64,000 nt of DNA, from assembly GCA_965112965.1 (NCBI GenBank), contig CBCOTE010000023.1, positions 124,001 to 188,000 on the forward strand, read 5' to 3'. A program made the translations under genes and the position numbers. A model generated the notes under the pieces. That model worked only from the letters and a program-made list of their open reading frames with translations. It had not been told where the DNA came from and did no database searches. Every line of letters starts with the position of its first letter. Within the stretch, counting starts at the first letter, position 1. This stretch comes from CBCOTE01 sp965112965 (GTDB lineage: Bacteria > Desulfobacterota > Desulfovibrionia > Desulfovibrionales > Desulfovibrionaceae). Below, one piece after another: positions 1 to 8,113 of this stretch.

Positions 1-240
1 CTCGTGGATGATCAGTTGGGAAAGATTTTGGCAGCGGCATCATCGTTGACCATAAGCAAAAAAACCGGCAATAAATGCGCTTTGACCAAAGAAACTGCGA
101 CCAAAGTCGGTATAGAAATAGCCCGATTAGCTAATGAGCAGCAAATCCAAAAGGTTGTCTTTGATCGCAATGGTTACCTTTACCATGGGCGTATTAAGGC
201 TTTGGCCGATGGCGCTCGTGATGCAGGCCTCCAATTTTAA
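1..240 (+). CDS. rplR: 50S ribosomal protein L18 (5' end outside window)
   Basis: L18 binds 5S rRNA in the central protuberance of the large subunit. The window opens inside the gene; the 79 visible codons run in frame from base 1 to TAA at 238-240. The C-terminal signature KVVFDRNGYLYHGRIKALAD is unmistakable and is followed by the usual short end (GLQF). It lies 17 bases before rpsE on the same strand, the standard spc-operon order rplR-rpsE. The N-terminal part and the start cannot be seen. Confidence 0.97.
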   Translation, partial: LVDDQLGKILAAASSLTISKKTGNKCALTKETATKVGIEIARLANEQQIQKVVFDRNGYLYHGRIKALADGARDAGLQF

Positions 241-257
241 TGGCTACCAGGACGTGA

Positions 258-752
258 ATGATGGAACAGAATGAGCTTGGAATTATCGAAAAAATTGTTT
301 ACTTGAACCGTGTGGCCAAGGTCGTCAAAGGTGGCCGGCGGTTTAGTTTCAGCGCTTTAGTTGTGGTGGGCGACGGAAAGGGTCATGTAGGTTATGGTTT
401 AGGTAAGGCTCAGGAAGTACCAGAGGCTATCCGTAAGGCTAACGAGCGCGCTCGCAAAGCTATGATTACGGTACCGCTACTAGACGGGACGCTGCCGTAT
501 GAGATTTTAGGCCGATATGGTGCTGGTCAGGTATTTTTGAAACCGGCATCTAAAGGTACCGGAATTATCGCCGGTGGGCCAGTGCGTGCGGTTATGGAAG
601 CGGTCGGCGTTTCTGATATTTTGACCAAGGCTATCGGTACTCATAATCCACATAACGTATTGCGCGCGGCTATGCAGGGTCTGGCATCTATACGTAGCGC
701 TGAAATGGTAAGTATGCTACGTGGCAAAAAACTTGAAACACCGCGTAAGTAA
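258..752 (+). CDS. rpsE: 30S ribosomal protein S5
   Basis: S5 is a 30S protein involved in decoding accuracy and mRNA entry. The 164-residue product has the normal length. The double-stranded-RNA-binding-like N-terminal domain runs through KVVKGGRRFSF and VVGDGKGHVGYGLGKA (about residues 22-60). The C-terminal domain carries GTGIIAGGPVRAVMEAVG and GTHNPHNVLRA. Two ATGs stand side by side (258 and 261); AGGA at 249-252 fits the first. Its normal partner rpmD should follow directly, but only a decayed relic is there. Confidence 0.98.
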   Translation: MMEQNELGIIEKIVYLNRVAKVVKGGRRFSFSALVVVGDGKGHVGYGLGKAQEVPEAIRKANERARKAMITVPLLDGTLPYEILGRYGAGQVFLKPASKGTGIIAGGPVRAVMEAVGVSDILTKAIGTHNPHNVLRAAMQGLASIRSAEMVSMLRGKKLETPRK

Positions 753-914
753 TTGCTAACATTGGATTGACTGATAGTAAGGGCCTTCTGAGTCAGTTGA
801 TATATTGTTTATTGCCCTGAGTCGTGTGTTATAGTGTATGTAACAATTCTAGTATGTAGTTATGTACGTATAATCGATCTAGTTAAACATTTGGTTAAGG
901 TGATCGTGCAATGA
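753..914 (+). pseudogene. rpmD: Decayed rpmD (ribosomal protein L30) relic
   Basis: rpmD normally sits between rpsE and rplO, and this 162-base interval is about one L30 gene long (L30 is near 58-60 residues). One frame starting right after the rpsE stop reads LTLD, stop, LIVR near its start, comparable to the L30 opening LTLVRSLIGR. It ends with VRIIDLVKHLVKVIVQ, comparable to the L30 C-terminus GMINKVKHLVKV. Three in-frame TGA codons (768, 789, 798) interrupt it and the middle is unrecognisable. The frame ends at TGA 912-914, overlapping the rplO start. The match and position are seen; loss of function is inferred from the stops. Confidence 0.6.
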
Positions 915-1366
915 ATTTACATGAGCTTTTTCCATTTCCAGAAGAGCAGCGGGATCGTAAGCGTGTAGGCCGTGGTTCGAGTTCGGGCTGTGGTTGTACT
1001 TCTGGCCGTGGTAATAAGGGCCAGAATTCGCGTAGTGGTGGTGGTGTGCGTCCAGGCTTTGAGGGCGGCCAGATGCCCTTGCAGCGCCGGCTACCAAAGC
1101 GTGGCTTTAAAAACGCGCTTTTCCGTACTACTTTTTTGCCTCTAAATCTTGACCGTTTACTTAAAGCAATCCCTGGACAGGTTAAGATTTCACTAGAAGA
1201 TATTTACGCTAAAAATCTTAGCAAAAAAGGTGACTTAGTCAAAATTTTAGGTCGTGGTGAGGTACATATAGCCGTTCATGTGGAGGCGCACCGGTTTAGC
1301 GTTTCGGCGGCTAAAAAAATTATAATGGCGGGTGGTGAGATCACGGAGTTAATGAGTCATGATTAA
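911..1366 (+). CDS. rplO: 50S ribosomal protein L15
   Basis: L15 is a late-assembly protein of the large subunit. The 151-residue product begins MNLHELFPFPEEQRDRKRVG and has the glycine/arginine-rich N-terminal extension (GRGSSSGCGCTSGRGNKGQ) followed by FEGGQMPLQRRLPKRGF, the L15 hallmark. The C-terminal globular domain follows from about residue 75. The start ATG lies inside the last codons of the decayed rpmD frame, which suggests an ancestral translational coupling. AAGGTGA at 897-903 is a reasonable ribosome-binding site. Confidence 0.98.
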   Translation: MNLHELFPFPEEQRDRKRVGRGSSSGCGCTSGRGNKGQNSRSGGGVRPGFEGGQMPLQRRLPKRGFKNALFRTTFLPLNLDRLLKAIPGQVKISLEDIYAKNLSKKGDLVKILGRGEVHIAVHVEAHRFSVSAAKKIIMAGGEITELMSHD

Positions 1367-1369
1367 CTC

Positions 1370-1430
1370 CGGCTTCGGCCGTCGTATGGGGTGAGCTGTC
1401 CCCATCCGACCAGAGATATGCGGTGCATAT
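1370..1430 (+). promoter_or_regulatory. Three consecutive hairpins in the rplO-secY spacer
   Basis: The 118-base spacer before the preferred secY start contains three back-to-back inverted repeats. 1370-1381 is CGGC-TTCG-GCCG, an extra-stable UUCG tetraloop. 1383-1408 pairs CG/CG plus ATGGGG with CCCCAT around an 8-base loop. 1416-1430 is ATATGC-GGT-GCATAT. No T-run follows, so a simple terminator is unlikely. Possible roles are mRNA processing or protection, or translational control of secY. The structure is seen; the role is inference. Confidence 0.5.
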
Positions 1431-1484
1431 GACTACGATTTGGCTGCGTATTTTGTGTAGCCGTTCATGAGAAGGATATATAGT

Positions 1485-2801
1485 GTGGCACTTTCTAGAG
1501 TTGGAAATATTAATCATTTACCAGAGTTAAAGCGTAAGTTATGGTGGGTCTTCTGTCTGTTGACAGTCTACCGTATCGGTATCCACGTTCCAGTCCCTGG
1601 GGTAGATACGGTCGCGCTTTCCGATTTTTTTGATAGTATGGGCAAAACCTTGTTCGGGCTCTTCGATATGTTTTCCGGCGGTGGTTTGCGTAATTTATCT
1701 ATTTTTGCTTTAGGTATCATGCCCTATATCTCGGCTTCCATCATTGTTCAACTCCTTACTGTGGCTAGCCCTGAGCTCAAGCGGCTATACAAGGAGGAAG
1801 GGTCAGTCGGACGTAAGAGGATCACTCAATATACTCGTTATGGCACAGTATTTGTTACACTAGTGCAGGGTATTGGTATTGCTGTGGGCTTGGAAGGTAT
1901 GTCCAGTCCCACGGGTGCCCCAGTAGTTATGATGCCCGGTTGGGGTTTTCGGCTCATCACCGTGATTACTCTTACGTCTGGTACAGTGTTCCTAATGTGG
2001 CTGGGCGAACAGATGACCGAGAAAGGTCTGGGTAATGGTATTTCTCTTATTATTTTTGCAGGTATTGTGGCTGGGTTTCCGCGCGGCTTCATTAATACTC
2101 TGCAGCTTATTAAAGCTGGAGAAATGAGTCTATTAGTGCTTTTTATTATCCTAATGGTGATTGCAACCACCATAGCTCTTATCGTCTTTTTTGAGCGCGG
2201 CCAGCGGCGTATTCATATTCAATATGCCAAACGTATGATGGGTCGACGTATGATGGGTGGACAGACTACGCATCTACCTCTTCGTATCAATACCGCTGGT
2301 GTTATTCCGCCTATTTTTGCCTCGAGTATTCTGATGTTTCCGGCTACCATTGCTCAGTTTTCCCACGTGGAGTGGCTGCAAAATATCTCCAACTGGTTCG
2401 CCCCGCAGACTATGCTTTATAATCTCTTGTTTGTAACTATGATTGTGTTTTTTTGTTTCTTCTATACCGCAATTATATTTGATCCTAAAGATATTTCTGA
2501 AAACTTGAAGAACCAGGGCGGTTTTATCCCTGGTATTCGGCCTGGGCCTAAAACCATGGAATACATTGATCGAGTACTTACGCGTATTACGTTGTGGGGT
2601 GCCGGGTATATTTCGCTCATTTGTATTTTGCCTATGATCCTTGTTCGTCAATTTAATGTACCCTTTTACTTCGGTGGTACGAGCCTGCTTATTGTGGTGG
2701 GCGTGGCTATGGACTTCATGGGTCAGATTGAATCATATCTTATCTCACGACAATATGAAGGCCTGCTACACAAGAGTCGTATTAAGTGCCGAGTCCGTTA
2801 G
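1485..2801 (+). CDS. secY: Preprotein translocase subunit SecY
   Basis: SecY is the ten-helix pore of the Sec translocon. From the GTG at 1485 the protein is 438 residues, the normal size. AAGG at 1472-1475 is a better-placed ribosome-binding site for this start than for the upstream ATG at 1467. Family landmarks include GIHVPVPGVDT, the plug region LFGLFDMFSGGGLRNLSIFA, GLGNGISLIIFAGI, and GFIPGIRPGPKT in the C-terminal half. Two T7 runs (1625-1631 and 2448-2454) sit inside the gene without breaking the frame. Position in the spc operon is standard. Confidence 0.97.
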   Translation: MALSRVGNINHLPELKRKLWWVFCLLTVYRIGIHVPVPGVDTVALSDFFDSMGKTLFGLFDMFSGGGLRNLSIFALGIMPYISASIIVQLLTVASPELKRLYKEEGSVGRKRITQYTRYGTVFVTLVQGIGIAVGLEGMSSPTGAPVVMMPGWGFRLITVITLTSGTVFLMWLGEQMTEKGLGNGISLIIFAGIVAGFPRGFINTLQLIKAGEMSLLVLFIILMVIATTIALIVFFERGQRRIHIQYAKRMMGRRMMGGQTTHLPLRINTAGVIPPIFASSILMFPATIAQFSHVEWLQNISNWFAPQTMLYNLLFVTMIVFFCFFYTAIIFDPKDISENLKNQGGFIPGIRPGPKTMEYIDRVLTRITLWGAGYISLICILPMILVRQFNVPFYFGGTSLLIVVGVAMDFMGQIESYLISRQYEGLLHKSRIKCRVR

Positions 2802-2843
2802 TTTTAGAGTGGCACATATAACATTTTAGTAAGGCACAGATAG

Positions 2844-3617
2844 GTGCCAGATTTGAAGAAGTATTGCGGTATTTTTATCAAGAACGCCAGTGAAATCGCC
2901 CTCATGTGTGAGGCTAATCGTCTTGTAGCGCAGATCTTAGATGCCTTGGGTGAGGCCGTAGCGCCAGGGCGGCTTACCATTGAACTTGAAGAGATTGCAG
3001 TGCGGATGTGTACAGAATTTGGGGTACAGCCGGCCTTTAAAGGCTATAATGGTTTTCCTTATGTTCTGTGTTGTTCAGTGAACGAGGAGATTGTGCATGG
3101 ATTCCCCTCGCAGCGTGAGTTGCATGAAGGAGATATAGTTTCATTAGATATGGGCATAATTTATAAAGATTTTTATGGCGATGCAGCGCGAACTTACCCA
3201 GTAGGTACTGTTTCCGAGACAGCTAGCCAGCTCCTTTTAGTAACTCAGGAGGCTCTGGTCCGTGGCATCGCTCAAGCCCGTGAAGGTAACCGGCTTTATG
3301 ATATTTCTCGGGCTGTACAGGAATGCGTAGAGGCGGCTGGTTTTGGTGTTGTTCGTCGTTTCGTGGGGCACGGAATTGGCCGTAAACTGCATGAAAAGCC
3401 AGAAGTACCAAACTTTGTGCCTAAGAATTTATCTGATCTTAAGCTTCGATCTGGCATGGTGCTGGCCATCGAGCCGATGGTTACAGTAGGCTCGCCTGAA
3501 GTAGAGATTTTGCCTGATAAATGGACTGCAGTGACCAAAGATCGTAGCTTGGCTGGGCACCAAGAGCATAGCGTGGCCATTACAAGTGGTGAAGCACAAA
3601 TTTTAAGCGTTGTGTAA
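2844..3617 (+). CDS. map: Methionine aminopeptidase, type I
   Basis: This metalloenzyme removes the initiator methionine from nascent proteins. The 257-residue protein starts at GTG 2844. All expected metal ligands of the pita-bread fold are visible: His in NEEIVHGFPS (about 85), Asp in LDMG (about 102), Asp in YGDAARTYP (about 113), His in FVGHGIGRKLHE, Glu in AIEPMVTVG and Glu in GHQEHSVAIT. It sits between secY and rpmJ, a common arrangement in proteobacteria. No infA is present in the following spacer. Confidence 0.97.
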   Translation: MPDLKKYCGIFIKNASEIALMCEANRLVAQILDALGEAVAPGRLTIELEEIAVRMCTEFGVQPAFKGYNGFPYVLCCSVNEEIVHGFPSQRELHEGDIVSLDMGIIYKDFYGDAARTYPVGTVSETASQLLLVTQEALVRGIAQAREGNRLYDISRAVQECVEAAGFGVVRRFVGHGIGRKLHEKPEVPNFVPKNLSDLKLRSGMVLAIEPMVTVGSPEVEILPDKWTAVTKDRSLAGHQEHSVAITSGEAQILSVV

Positions 3618-3621
3618 TATA

Positions 3622-3665
3622 TAGCTGGCCGACTTGAGTTTCAAACTTGGCCGTTCCGGCAGCTA
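3622..3665 (+). terminator. Intercistronic hairpin after map
   Basis: TAGCTG (3622-3627) pairs with CAGCTA (3660-3665), extendable by CC/GG with one bulged base. An inner palindrome AGTTT-C-AAACT lies at 637-647 of the same kilobase (3637-3647). An A-rich stretch follows rather than a T-run, so this may be a weak terminator, an attenuator or a processing site in the 194-base map-rpmJ spacer. Confidence 0.35.
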
Positions 3666-3811
3666 GCCATAAAAAATATAAAAAGTTTGGTTTTAGTTAT
3701 TTTGTGGGAGTTGCAATTGTTGTCGAAAGCTGATATTAAGAAATTTATAATGTCAGTTGTCATTGAGTTATGTGCTGTTGGGATCACTGTAGCTGTATTA
3801 TGGAGACGGTT

Positions 3812-3925
3812 ATGAAAGTTAGACCTTCGGTGCGCACTGTTTGTTCCAAGTGCAAGGTTATTCGGCGTAAAGGCGTGCTTCAGATCATCTGTGAGAACCC
3901 CAGGCATAAGCAGCGCCAGGGATAA
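3812..3925 (+). CDS. rpmJ: 50S ribosomal protein L36 (zinc-binding form)
   Basis: This 37-residue protein is too short for most gene callers. It starts MKVRPSVRTVCSKCKVIRRK and ends RHKQRQG. It keeps the zinc-ribbon ligands of the C+ form: CSKC, then C and H in ICENPRH. GGAG at 3802-3805 is the ribosome-binding site for ATG 3812. The order map-rpmJ-rpsM is normal, and the gene ends 18 bases before rpsM. Confidence 0.96.
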   Translation: MKVRPSVRTVCSKCKVIRRKGVLQIICENPRHKQRQG

Positions 3926-3943
3926 CCATTAGGAGTCACACAA

Positions 3944-4315
3944 GTGGCACGTATCGCTGGAGTTGAGCTGCCCAAAGCTAAGAGTCTTGATATTGCTTTG
4001 ACCTACATTTACGGTATTGGTCGTATTACGGCGTTGACTATTCTTGACGCCGTTGGCGTTGTTTGGACTAAATCCACCGACGATCTCTCAGCTGAAGAAG
4101 TGAATAAAATTCGTAAAGAGATTGAAGCCAATTATAAGGTGGAAGGTGATCTCCGGCGTGAGGTAACATATAATATTAAGCGACTTATGGATATCGGCTG
4201 CTACCGTGGGTTAAGGCACCGTAAGGGATTACCTGTGCGTGGCCAGCGTACCCACACCAACTCGCATACCCGTAAGGGACCGCGGCGTTCAGTGGTTGGT
4301 AAAAAGAAAAAATAA
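3944..4315 (+). CDS. rpsM: 30S ribosomal protein S13
   Basis: S13 lies in the head of the small subunit and contacts the P-site tRNA and L5. The 123-residue product starts at GTG 3944 (MARIAGVELP) with AGGAG just upstream. The helix-hairpin-helix region YIYGIGRITALTILDAVG is at about residues 23-40, and the conserved tail GLPVRGQRTHTNSHTRKGP is intact before a lysine-rich end. It opens the alpha-operon part of the cluster. Confidence 0.97.
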   Translation: MARIAGVELPKAKSLDIALTYIYGIGRITALTILDAVGVVWTKSTDDLSAEEVNKIRKEIEANYKVEGDLRREVTYNIKRLMDIGCYRGLRHRKGLPVRGQRTHTNSHTRKGPRRSVVGKKKK

Positions 4316-4406
4316 TGTACGCAGCAATCTTCGCGGCCAGCGTGTTTGTCGTGTAAAATGTCCCCTGTGCCGTGCAATCCAAATAATACTATAAGAGAGT
4401 AGAGTC

Positions 4407-4796
4407 ATGGTTAAACCTAAACGTACACCGCGTAAGGTTGAACGAAAAAATATTCCCTTGGGTGTTGCTCATATTCAAGCGACTTTCAATAATACTATCA
4501 TCACATTCACCGACGTCCGGGGTAATGTAGTTAGCTGGGCCAGTGCTGGAGCCTCAGGTTTCAAAGGTTCGCGTAAGTCCACCCCATTTGGGGCTCAGGT
4601 AGCAGCTGAATCTGCTGCCCGCAAAGCCCTGGAGCACGGCATGCGTACTGTGGGCATCTATGTGAAAGGTCCTGGATCGGGACGGGAAGCTGCTATGCGC
4701 GCTATTAACCATGCCGGTTTTAATATCACTTTCATACGTGACGTAACCCCCATTCCGCATAACGGCTGTCGTCCGCCTAAGCGCCGTCGCGTATAA
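4407..4796 (+). CDS. rpsK: 30S ribosomal protein S11
   Basis: S11 forms part of the platform near the 3' end of 16S rRNA. The 129-residue product has the classical motifs GVAHIQATFNNTIITFTD, GSRKSTPFGAQVAAESAA and the C-terminal HNGCRPPKRRRV. It starts at ATG 4407. The 91-base spacer to rpsM is longer than usual for this pair and holds no recognisable gene. Confidence 0.98.
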   Translation: MVKPKRTPRKVERKNIPLGVAHIQATFNNTIITFTDVRGNVVSWASAGASGFKGSRKSTPFGAQVAAESAARKALEHGMRTVGIYVKGPGSGREAAMRAINHAGFNITFIRDVTPIPHNGCRPPKRRRV

Positions 4797-4839
4797 CTCG
4801 GCGTTATGCCGACAACCACAAGGAATAGGAGGGGTTCTC

Positions 4840-5466
4840 TTGGCACGTTATACCGAAGCCAAATGTCGTCTCTGTCGGCGCGAAGGCACCAAGCTGTTTC
4901 TTAAGGGTGATCGCTGTTTTACCGATAAATGTGCTTATGAGCGTCGCCCGTATGCTCCAGGCCAGGCTGGTCGTTTACGTAAAAAGCTCAGCAACTATGC
5001 AGTACAGCTGCGTGAGAAGCAGAAGATGCGTCGTATGTATGGTATTTTTGAGGGCCAATTCCGTGCTTACTTTTTAAAAGCCGAAAAAATGCAAGGGGTG
5101 ACTGGAACTAATTTGCTCTTCCTTCTAGAGCGTCGACTAGACAATATTATTTATCGCATGGGTTTTGCTAACTCTCGCGACCAGGCCCGCCAGCTTGTAC
5201 GTAGCGGAATATTTAAACTCAACGGGTGCCGTGTTAACGTATCCTCTATTAGCGTTCGTGTAAATGATGTCGTTGAGGTGCGCGAGGAGTCCCGTAAGAT
5301 CCCAGTGATCTTGGAGGCGCAAGAAGTCATTGCTCGTCGTGGCTGCCCAACCTGGCTTGAGGTGGATGGCGCAAACTTTAAAGGAACGATTAAGACTCTG
5401 CCCAAACGGGATGATATACAGTTCCCAATCAACGAGCAACTCATTGTGGAGTTGTATTCCAAGTAG
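4840..5466 (+). CDS. rpsD: 30S ribosomal protein S4 (zinc-binding form)
   Basis: S4 starts assembly of the 30S body and can act as an operon repressor in many bacteria. The 208-residue protein starts at TTG 4840, preceded by a strong AGGAGG. The N-terminus carries the C+ zinc motif (CRLC, then C and C in RCFTDKCAY). The S4 RNA-binding domain follows at about residues 95-160 (LERRLDNIIYRMGFANSR, RQLVRSGIFKLNG). The last stretch TLPKRDDIQFPINEQLIVE is typical. rpoA begins three bases after the stop. Confidence 0.97.
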   Translation: MARYTEAKCRLCRREGTKLFLKGDRCFTDKCAYERRPYAPGQAGRLRKKLSNYAVQLREKQKMRRMYGIFEGQFRAYFLKAEKMQGVTGTNLLFLLERRLDNIIYRMGFANSRDQARQLVRSGIFKLNGCRVNVSSISVRVNDVVEVREESRKIPVILEAQEVIARRGCPTWLEVDGANFKGTIKTLPKRDDIQFPINEQLIVELYSK

Positions 5467-5469
5467 CAG

Positions 5470-6528
5470 GTGCCCGATATGCTCATCAAACAAGGCGACA
5501 GGCTTATCAATACACGTAACTGGCAAGAGTTGGTCCGGCCCGAGTTGATTGTGCGTGATTCTTACTCTCAAGACCTGACTCAGTACGGAAAATTTGTGTG
5601 TGAGCCCCTAGAACGAGGTTTTGGGGCCACTATTGGCAATGCCCTCAGACGAGTGTTACTTTCCTCACTTCAGGGTTGCGCCCCAGTTTCAGCACGCATT
5701 CATGGCATTCCGCATGAGTTCACTACTATTCCCGGCGTGATCGAGGACGTCACCGATATTATTCTTAATCTTAAGCAAGTTCGAATGAAAATGAGTTCTG
5801 ATGAATCACAGCGCCTTGAACTGTATGCTAGAAATGTTGGCGTGGTAACTGCTGCTGAAATTAAGGAAAATCAGCGTGTTACAGTACTCAACCCAGAACA
5901 ACACATCGCTACCCTCTCTGAGGATATAGATTTGCGCATTGAATTAGATGTGCATATGGGCAAGGGCTACGTCCCGGCCGAGATGCATGCAAATCTTTAT
6001 GATGAGATTGGCCATATACCAATGGATGCAAGTTTTTCTCCAGTGCGTAAAGTAGCTTATACAATCGAACCCACTCGTGTCGGTCAGATGACCAACTATG
6101 ATAAGCTGATTATAGAAGTCTGGACTGACGGTTGTATCACCCCCGAAGATGCCATCGCCTATAGCGCTAAGATTCTCAAGGATCAGCTTTCAGTTTTTAT
6201 AAATTTTGACGAGCAGATTTCTGAAGATGAGCGCGGAGGTTCTTTTTCTTTCACTGATCTCAATCCGAATCTTTTTAAAAATATTGATGAGCTAGAGCTC
6301 TCCGTGCGAGCTACTAATTGTTTAAAGTGTGCTAACATTGTCCTGGTAGGCGAACTTGTCCAGCGAACTGAAAATGACATGCTCAAGACTAAGAATTTCG
6401 GCCGCAAATCTTTGGATGAGATTCGTCGAGTTCTGCAAGAGATGGATCTGGAGTTTGGCATGCGCCTGGATAACTTTGATGCAAGATACCAGGAACAGCT
6501 GATAGAGAAGGAACAAAATGAGGCATAA
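5470..6528 (+). CDS. rpoA: RNA polymerase alpha subunit
   Basis: Alpha dimerises to nucleate core RNA polymerase assembly; its C-terminal domain contacts UP elements and activators. The 352-residue protein starts at GTG 5470. The N-terminal domain shows EPLERGFGATIGNALRRVLL (about residues 44-63) and GIPHEFTTIPGVIEDVTDI. The alpha-CTD helices include LELSVRATNCLKCANIVLVG and TKNFGRKSLDEIRRVL. It overlaps the start of rplQ by 11 bases, implying coupled translation. Confidence 0.98.
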   Translation: MPDMLIKQGDRLINTRNWQELVRPELIVRDSYSQDLTQYGKFVCEPLERGFGATIGNALRRVLLSSLQGCAPVSARIHGIPHEFTTIPGVIEDVTDIILNLKQVRMKMSSDESQRLELYARNVGVVTAAEIKENQRVTVLNPEQHIATLSEDIDLRIELDVHMGKGYVPAEMHANLYDEIGHIPMDASFSPVRKVAYTIEPTRVGQMTNYDKLIIEVWTDGCITPEDAIAYSAKILKDQLSVFINFDEQISEDERGGSFSFTDLNPNLFKNIDELELSVRATNCLKCANIVLVGELVQRTENDMLKTKNFGRKSLDEIRRVLQEMDLEFGMRLDNFDARYQEQLIEKEQNEA

Positions 6529-6922
6529 CAATACCGGAAGGAAGCTATCGCGTACCTCTGAGCACCGAAAAGCCATGTTTCGCAATATGGTACGTTCACT
6601 ATTGACCCATCTGGCCATACGTACCACTGAAGCTAAGGCTAAAGAGTTGCGCAAAGTAGCTGATAACCTTATACGACTAGCCCTTCGTAACGACTTGCAT
6701 TCTCGGCGTCTTGCTTTCATGGTTCTAGAGAATCACCAGTTAACCAAGCAGCTCTTCGATACAATTGGTCCATGCTTCGTTGGCGTGCAAGGTGGTTTTA
6801 CTAGAGTGGTTAAATTGAGTTTACCCCGGGCTGGTGACGCTGCCCCACTGGCTATCATTGAGCTGACCCGTAAGCCAGACGATATTAATACCGTAAAGAA
6901 AAAAAAGGCTGCTAACCCCTAA
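6518..6922 (+). CDS. rplQ: 50S ribosomal protein L17
   Basis: L17 lies near the peptide exit tunnel. The 134-residue product starts inside the rpoA coding end with MRHNNTGRKLSRTSEHRKAM, the L17 signature, followed by NMVRSLLTHLAIRTTEAKAK. The C-terminal part is somewhat diverged (PLAIIELTRKPDD) and ends in a lysine run encoded by an A8 tract. It closes the ribosomal operon. No clear intrinsic terminator is visible in the next 140 bases. Confidence 0.97.
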   Translation: MRHNNTGRKLSRTSEHRKAMFRNMVRSLLTHLAIRTTEAKAKELRKVADNLIRLALRNDLHSRRLAFMVLENHQLTKQLFDTIGPCFVGVQGGFTRVVKLSLPRAGDAAPLAIIELTRKPDDINTVKKKKAANP

Positions 6923-7081
6923 TTTTACGTCTCCATCATCCCGATATTGAGTCTTTATTTGCAACTATGGCTTCCAACAGCCGATGCGTTGCTTTAGTCG
7001 TTCTGGTCACTGATTATCGTTAAAGAATGCCAAGTTTTTTATTATTTGTTATAGATTTTTTTGATCAAGTGGATTATAAAT

Positions 7082-8005
7082 ATGGATTTTCGAAAACTAG
7101 AAGCTTTTTGTAAAGTTTATGAATTAAGGAGCTTTTCCAAGGCTGGCAAAGAGCTATTTTTGTCGCAACCAACAGTGAGCGCCCATGTGGCTGCCCTGGA
7201 AGAAGAACTTGGGATGCGGCTCCTGGATCGATTAAGGCAATCTGTATTACCAACTCCGGGCGGTATTGTACTTTATCGTCGGGCCCAGGAGGCCTTTCGG
7301 GCTATTGAGCGTGGCTATGATGAATTGCGTTTTCTACAAGACGCAGTGACTGGCAGCCTAGCTATTGGCAGCAGCACTATCCCGGCCCATTATCTGCTAC
7401 CAAAAATTATGGCTAGCTTTGCTATCTGCTATCCAGAAGTTCGGTTGACCTTACGGGTGGGTGACTCGGATACTATTGCTCAGGCTGTGCAGGAAGGTGA
7501 GTTAGCCCTGGGCGTGATTGGTGTCCAAAGCGATCATCCCGATTTAGTTTTGACGCCCTTGCTGGCCGATGTTATGCTTCTTGTAGCCTCGCCAGCCCTA
7601 GGGCTGGCCGGAAAAGTGGTTACCCTGAAGTACCTGTCTGAGTTGCCGTGGGTTATGCGTGAGCTCGGTTCTGGAACCAGGCGGGCTCTGGAACAGGCTT
7701 TAGTGGCTATCGGTCAGGATATCAGGGCCTTCACTACTCGTATCGTAGTGGAAAGTACCCAGTCAGTGCTTCAGTTTGTCAAGGCCAGGATGGGCGTTAG
7801 TGTTATCTCCCATTTAGCCGCGGCAGAATCCCTGGCTCGCGGTGAATTAGTGGTTTTGGATACCTCTGATTTAATGTTGCAACGTAATTTCTACAGCGTG
7901 CGACATAATCGGCGGGAACTATTCCCGGCTTTACATCATTTTATAATCCACTTAGCATCTGAATGTGCTGGCATTGATCTTGCTCGATCGAATAAAGTGT
8001 CTTAA
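7082..8005 (+). CDS. LysR-type regulator, selenium-metabolism-associated type
   Basis: This is a 307-residue LysR-type transcription factor. A winged helix-turn-helix spans about residues 1-60 (MDFRKLEAFCKVYELRSFSK, LFLSQPTVSAHVAALEEELG), and a LysR substrate-binding domain runs from about residue 90 to the end. ATG 7082 is preferred to a TTG seven codons earlier because the family starts MD-RKLEAF. The N-terminal half closely resembles, from memory, the LysR group found in sulfate reducers and labelled selenium-metabolism-associated; that label is recognition, not a search result. It lies between rplQ and typA as a single gene. A selenoprotein-type selD elsewhere in the window fits the assignment. 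Confidence 0.85.
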   Translation: MDFRKLEAFCKVYELRSFSKAGKELFLSQPTVSAHVAALEEELGMRLLDRLRQSVLPTPGGIVLYRRAQEAFRAIERGYDELRFLQDAVTGSLAIGSSTIPAHYLLPKIMASFAICYPEVRLTLRVGDSDTIAQAVQEGELALGVIGVQSDHPDLVLTPLLADVMLLVASPALGLAGKVVTLKYLSELPWVMRELGSGTRRALEQALVAIGQDIRAFTTRIVVESTQSVLQFVKARMGVSVISHLAAAESLARGELVVLDTSDLMLQRNFYSVRHNRRELFPALHHFIIHLASECAGIDLARSNKVS

Positions 8006-8113
8006 GTGATTATTAGACACAGGATGCGGTAGAATGCCCATTTCTACCTTGCTGGGGGCTGTTCGAATGTTTATTAACGGCGTTGTAAAAGTATATAAGG
8101 CAATATTAAACAG

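Noticed and set aside
753..914. Recoding of TGA as a sense codon, because all three rpmD stops and the selD stop are TGA
   Set aside because: TGA is also used as the final stop of selD, and no other intact gene needs an internal TGA; the selD case has a hairpin and a catalytic position that the rpmD stops lack.
3618..3811. infA between map and rpmJ
   Set aside because: The 194-base interval is shorter than infA and no IF-1 motif is seen in any frame.
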